Shown here: positions 24,707-25,653 of the stretch, piece by piece
Layout: each line of letters begins with the position of its first letter
Position numbering within the stretch: the stretch's first letter is position 1
From: Collinsella sp.
Lineage (GTDB): Bacteria > Actinomycetota > Coriobacteriia > Coriobacteriales > Coriobacteriaceae
Direction: 5' to 3'
Length of the DNA: 25,653 bases
Assembly: GCA_031294825.1 (NCBI GenBank)
Contig: JAUMPM010000038.1
Location: 1-25,653 of the forward strand
Made by a program: the position numbers and the translations under genes
The notes under the pieces: model-generated
The model's database searches: none
What the model was told of the DNA's origin: nothing
The model's input: only the letters and a program-made list of their open reading frames with translations

Positions 24707-25287
24707 TACTGCAACCTTCCCGTCAGGTACACGCCCGACACATCGCGCACACGCTCAACCAGATCGCGGAACTTCATCAGAAACGCGACCTGCTGGGCAT
24801 GCAGGCCAAAGTCGTCGTCGAACACCGAGATGCCGGCCTTGGCCGAGCCGCGAAAACCGCGCTCGTCGAGCAGCGTGTCGCAGGCCTCGAGCAGCGACGG
24901 CACCGCCGCCTTGTCAAGCTGGCACTCGCCAAAGGAGCGGATGGCCTCGAACTTGGTCTTGGCCTCCCCCTCCGGCAGCGCATCGACGAGCGAATAGAAG
25001 ACATCCACCGGCACCGACAGGCGCGGCTCAAAGCAATCGAGCACGCCGGTGTGGTGGCCCACGGCGAGCGTGTAGTACAGCACGTCGCAGGCCTCCTGGG
25101 GAACGTCTTCCTCGGTCTCCACAAACTTACGCGTGAGCTCGTAGAAGACCACCTGGTCGGGTGCGTGGCCCAGACAGGGGTCGGCGACGCCCTCGGCGGC
25201 CTCGTCGCTTGCGCGCGAGGCATCGCCAAAGGAGCCGCCGAGCATACCGGGACCCGCAAAGTAACCAGAGCGGTCCGTGAGCTCCAT
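24706..25287 (-). CDS. hycH: Formate hydrogenlyase maturation protein HycH
   Basis: This 193-residue cytosolic protein is of the HycH family, needed for assembly of the formate hydrogenlyase hydrogenase; its biochemical action is not well defined. Family features are VVFYELTRKFVETEEDVPQEACDVLYYTLAVGHHTGVLDCFE (about 46-86) and FEAIRSFGECQLDKAAVPSLL. Its ATG follows the hycG stop directly (TAGATG), and its own stop overlaps hycI (TAATG), giving tight coupling hycG-hycH-hycI. The N-terminal Gly-rich 40 residues look less conserved and could be disordered. Confidence 0.9.
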   Translation of the reverse strand: MELTDRSGYFAGPGMLGGSFGDASRASDEAAEGVADPCLGHAPDQVVFYELTRKFVETEEDVPQEACDVLYYTLAVGHHTGVLDCFEPRLSVPVDVFYSLVDALPEGEAKTKFEAIRSFGECQLDKAAVPSLLEACDTLLDERGFRGSAKAGISVFDDDFGLHAQQVAFLMKFRDLVERVRDVSGVYLTGRLQ

Positions 25288-25653
25288 CTAGTGACCTCCG
25301 GCCAGCACCAGATCCTGCAGCGCCGAGTAGACCTCGACGCGGCGCGGATCGTCCTGCTTGTCGATGAGCAGCGCCATGGCACCGCGGATATCGCCCTTGG
25401 GCGCGCCCTCGAGCGTATCCATAAACTCGTTGGCCAGGTCGCGGCCGTAACGGTAGCCGCTCATGGCACGAGCTTCGCGCTCAATGGCAACGCGCAGCTT
25501 GTACGGCACGCCGGAGTGCAGGATATCGGCCTGCTCGCCGGCGGCCTCCACCGTGGTCTCGGCATGGAGCTTTTGGTCCAGCAGACCGAGCGCCATGGCA
25601 AAGCCGTAGACGGTCTGCGCGGGGCTGGGCGGGCAGCCGGGGATATAGACATC
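25288..25653 (-). CDS. hycG: Formate hydrogenlyase subunit G (NuoB/[NiFe] hydrogenase small-subunit-like), 5' end cut by window edge
   Basis: The frame is open from the right edge and gives 121 residues. It begins DVYIPGCPPSPAQTVYGFAMALGLL, the C-terminal [4Fe-4S]-ligand region (CPPSP) of the NuoB/HycG family. The remaining ~95 residues form an extension with HSGVPYKLRVAIEREARAMSGYRYGRDL. The earlier cluster cysteines are outside the window. Its position directly before hycH and hycI supports the HycG rather than NuoB assignment. The rest of a formate hydrogenlyase operon should lie beyond 25653. Confidence 0.85.
   Translation of the reverse strand, partial: DVYIPGCPPSPAQTVYGFAMALGLLDQKLHAETTVEAAGEQADILHSGVPYKLRVAIEREARAMSGYRYGRDLANEFMDTLEGAPKGDIRGAMALLIDKQDDPRRVEVYSALQDLVLAGGH

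Overview
The window reads as chromosome of a GC-rich anaerobic gut actinobacterium, most likely a Collinsella-like Coriobacteriia. This is inferred from gene content and protein style (selenocysteine machinery, formate hydrogenlyase genes, molybdenum enzymes, GC-rich coding with AT-richer gaps); no marker gene was compared. Only an IS3-type transposase remnant at the left edge and one M24 peptidase lie on the + strand. All other protein and tRNA genes are on the - strand.

Layout, left to right. 1-601: the end of an IS3-family transposase, then a palindrome-rich spacer with a perfect 35-bp inverted repeat. 602-1690: Xaa-Pro-type peptidase, convergent with folC (2042-3385), with a hairpin-dense gap between them. 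3665-6361: valS, flanked on both sides by nested hairpin elements. 6649-10141: clpX, clpP and tig (protein quality control), transcribed tig to clpP to clpX. 10230-10313: tRNA-Leu(UAG). 10314-10744: non-coding DNA with a REP-like hairpin and a regular array of alternating inverted 14-mers. 10745-14490: a two-gene molybdenum hydroxylase of the XdhD type (FAD subunit, then a fused [2Fe-2S]/molybdenum subunit). 14646-16001: gdhA.

16257-25653 is a selenium, molybdenum and formate region. In transcription order (right to left) it holds hycG (partial), hycH, hycI, focA, a solitary PhsA/PsrA-like molybdopterin oxidoreductase, selA, selB, tRNA-Sec (anticodon UCA), mobA, and a Cys-rich protein with a DUF3343-type putative Se/S-carrier domain. 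The logic is coherent. SelA, SelB and tRNA-Sec allow UGA to be read as selenocysteine, MobA makes the bis-MGD cofactor used by formate dehydrogenases and PhsA-like enzymes, HycH/HycI mature the formate hydrogenlyase [NiFe] hydrogenase of which HycG is a subunit, and FocA moves formate. The expected selenoprotein, a formate dehydrogenase H, is not in the window; the one bis-MGD enzyme present carries Cys where FdhF carries Sec.

The least explained material is non-coding: (i) six 14-mers alternating in orientation with exact 32/30-bp steps at 10538-10707; (ii) two nested hairpins around valS whose inner stems differ by paired changes around the same CACTTAATGTG core; (iii) a set of palindromes that share a GGGAC-type core but carry different arms, including a solo arm beside the IS remnant. 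The strongest protein-level oddities are the Cys-rich DUF3343 protein, a Met in place of the G4 lysine of SelB, and the XdhD-like enzyme that keeps a complete plant-type [2Fe-2S] motif.
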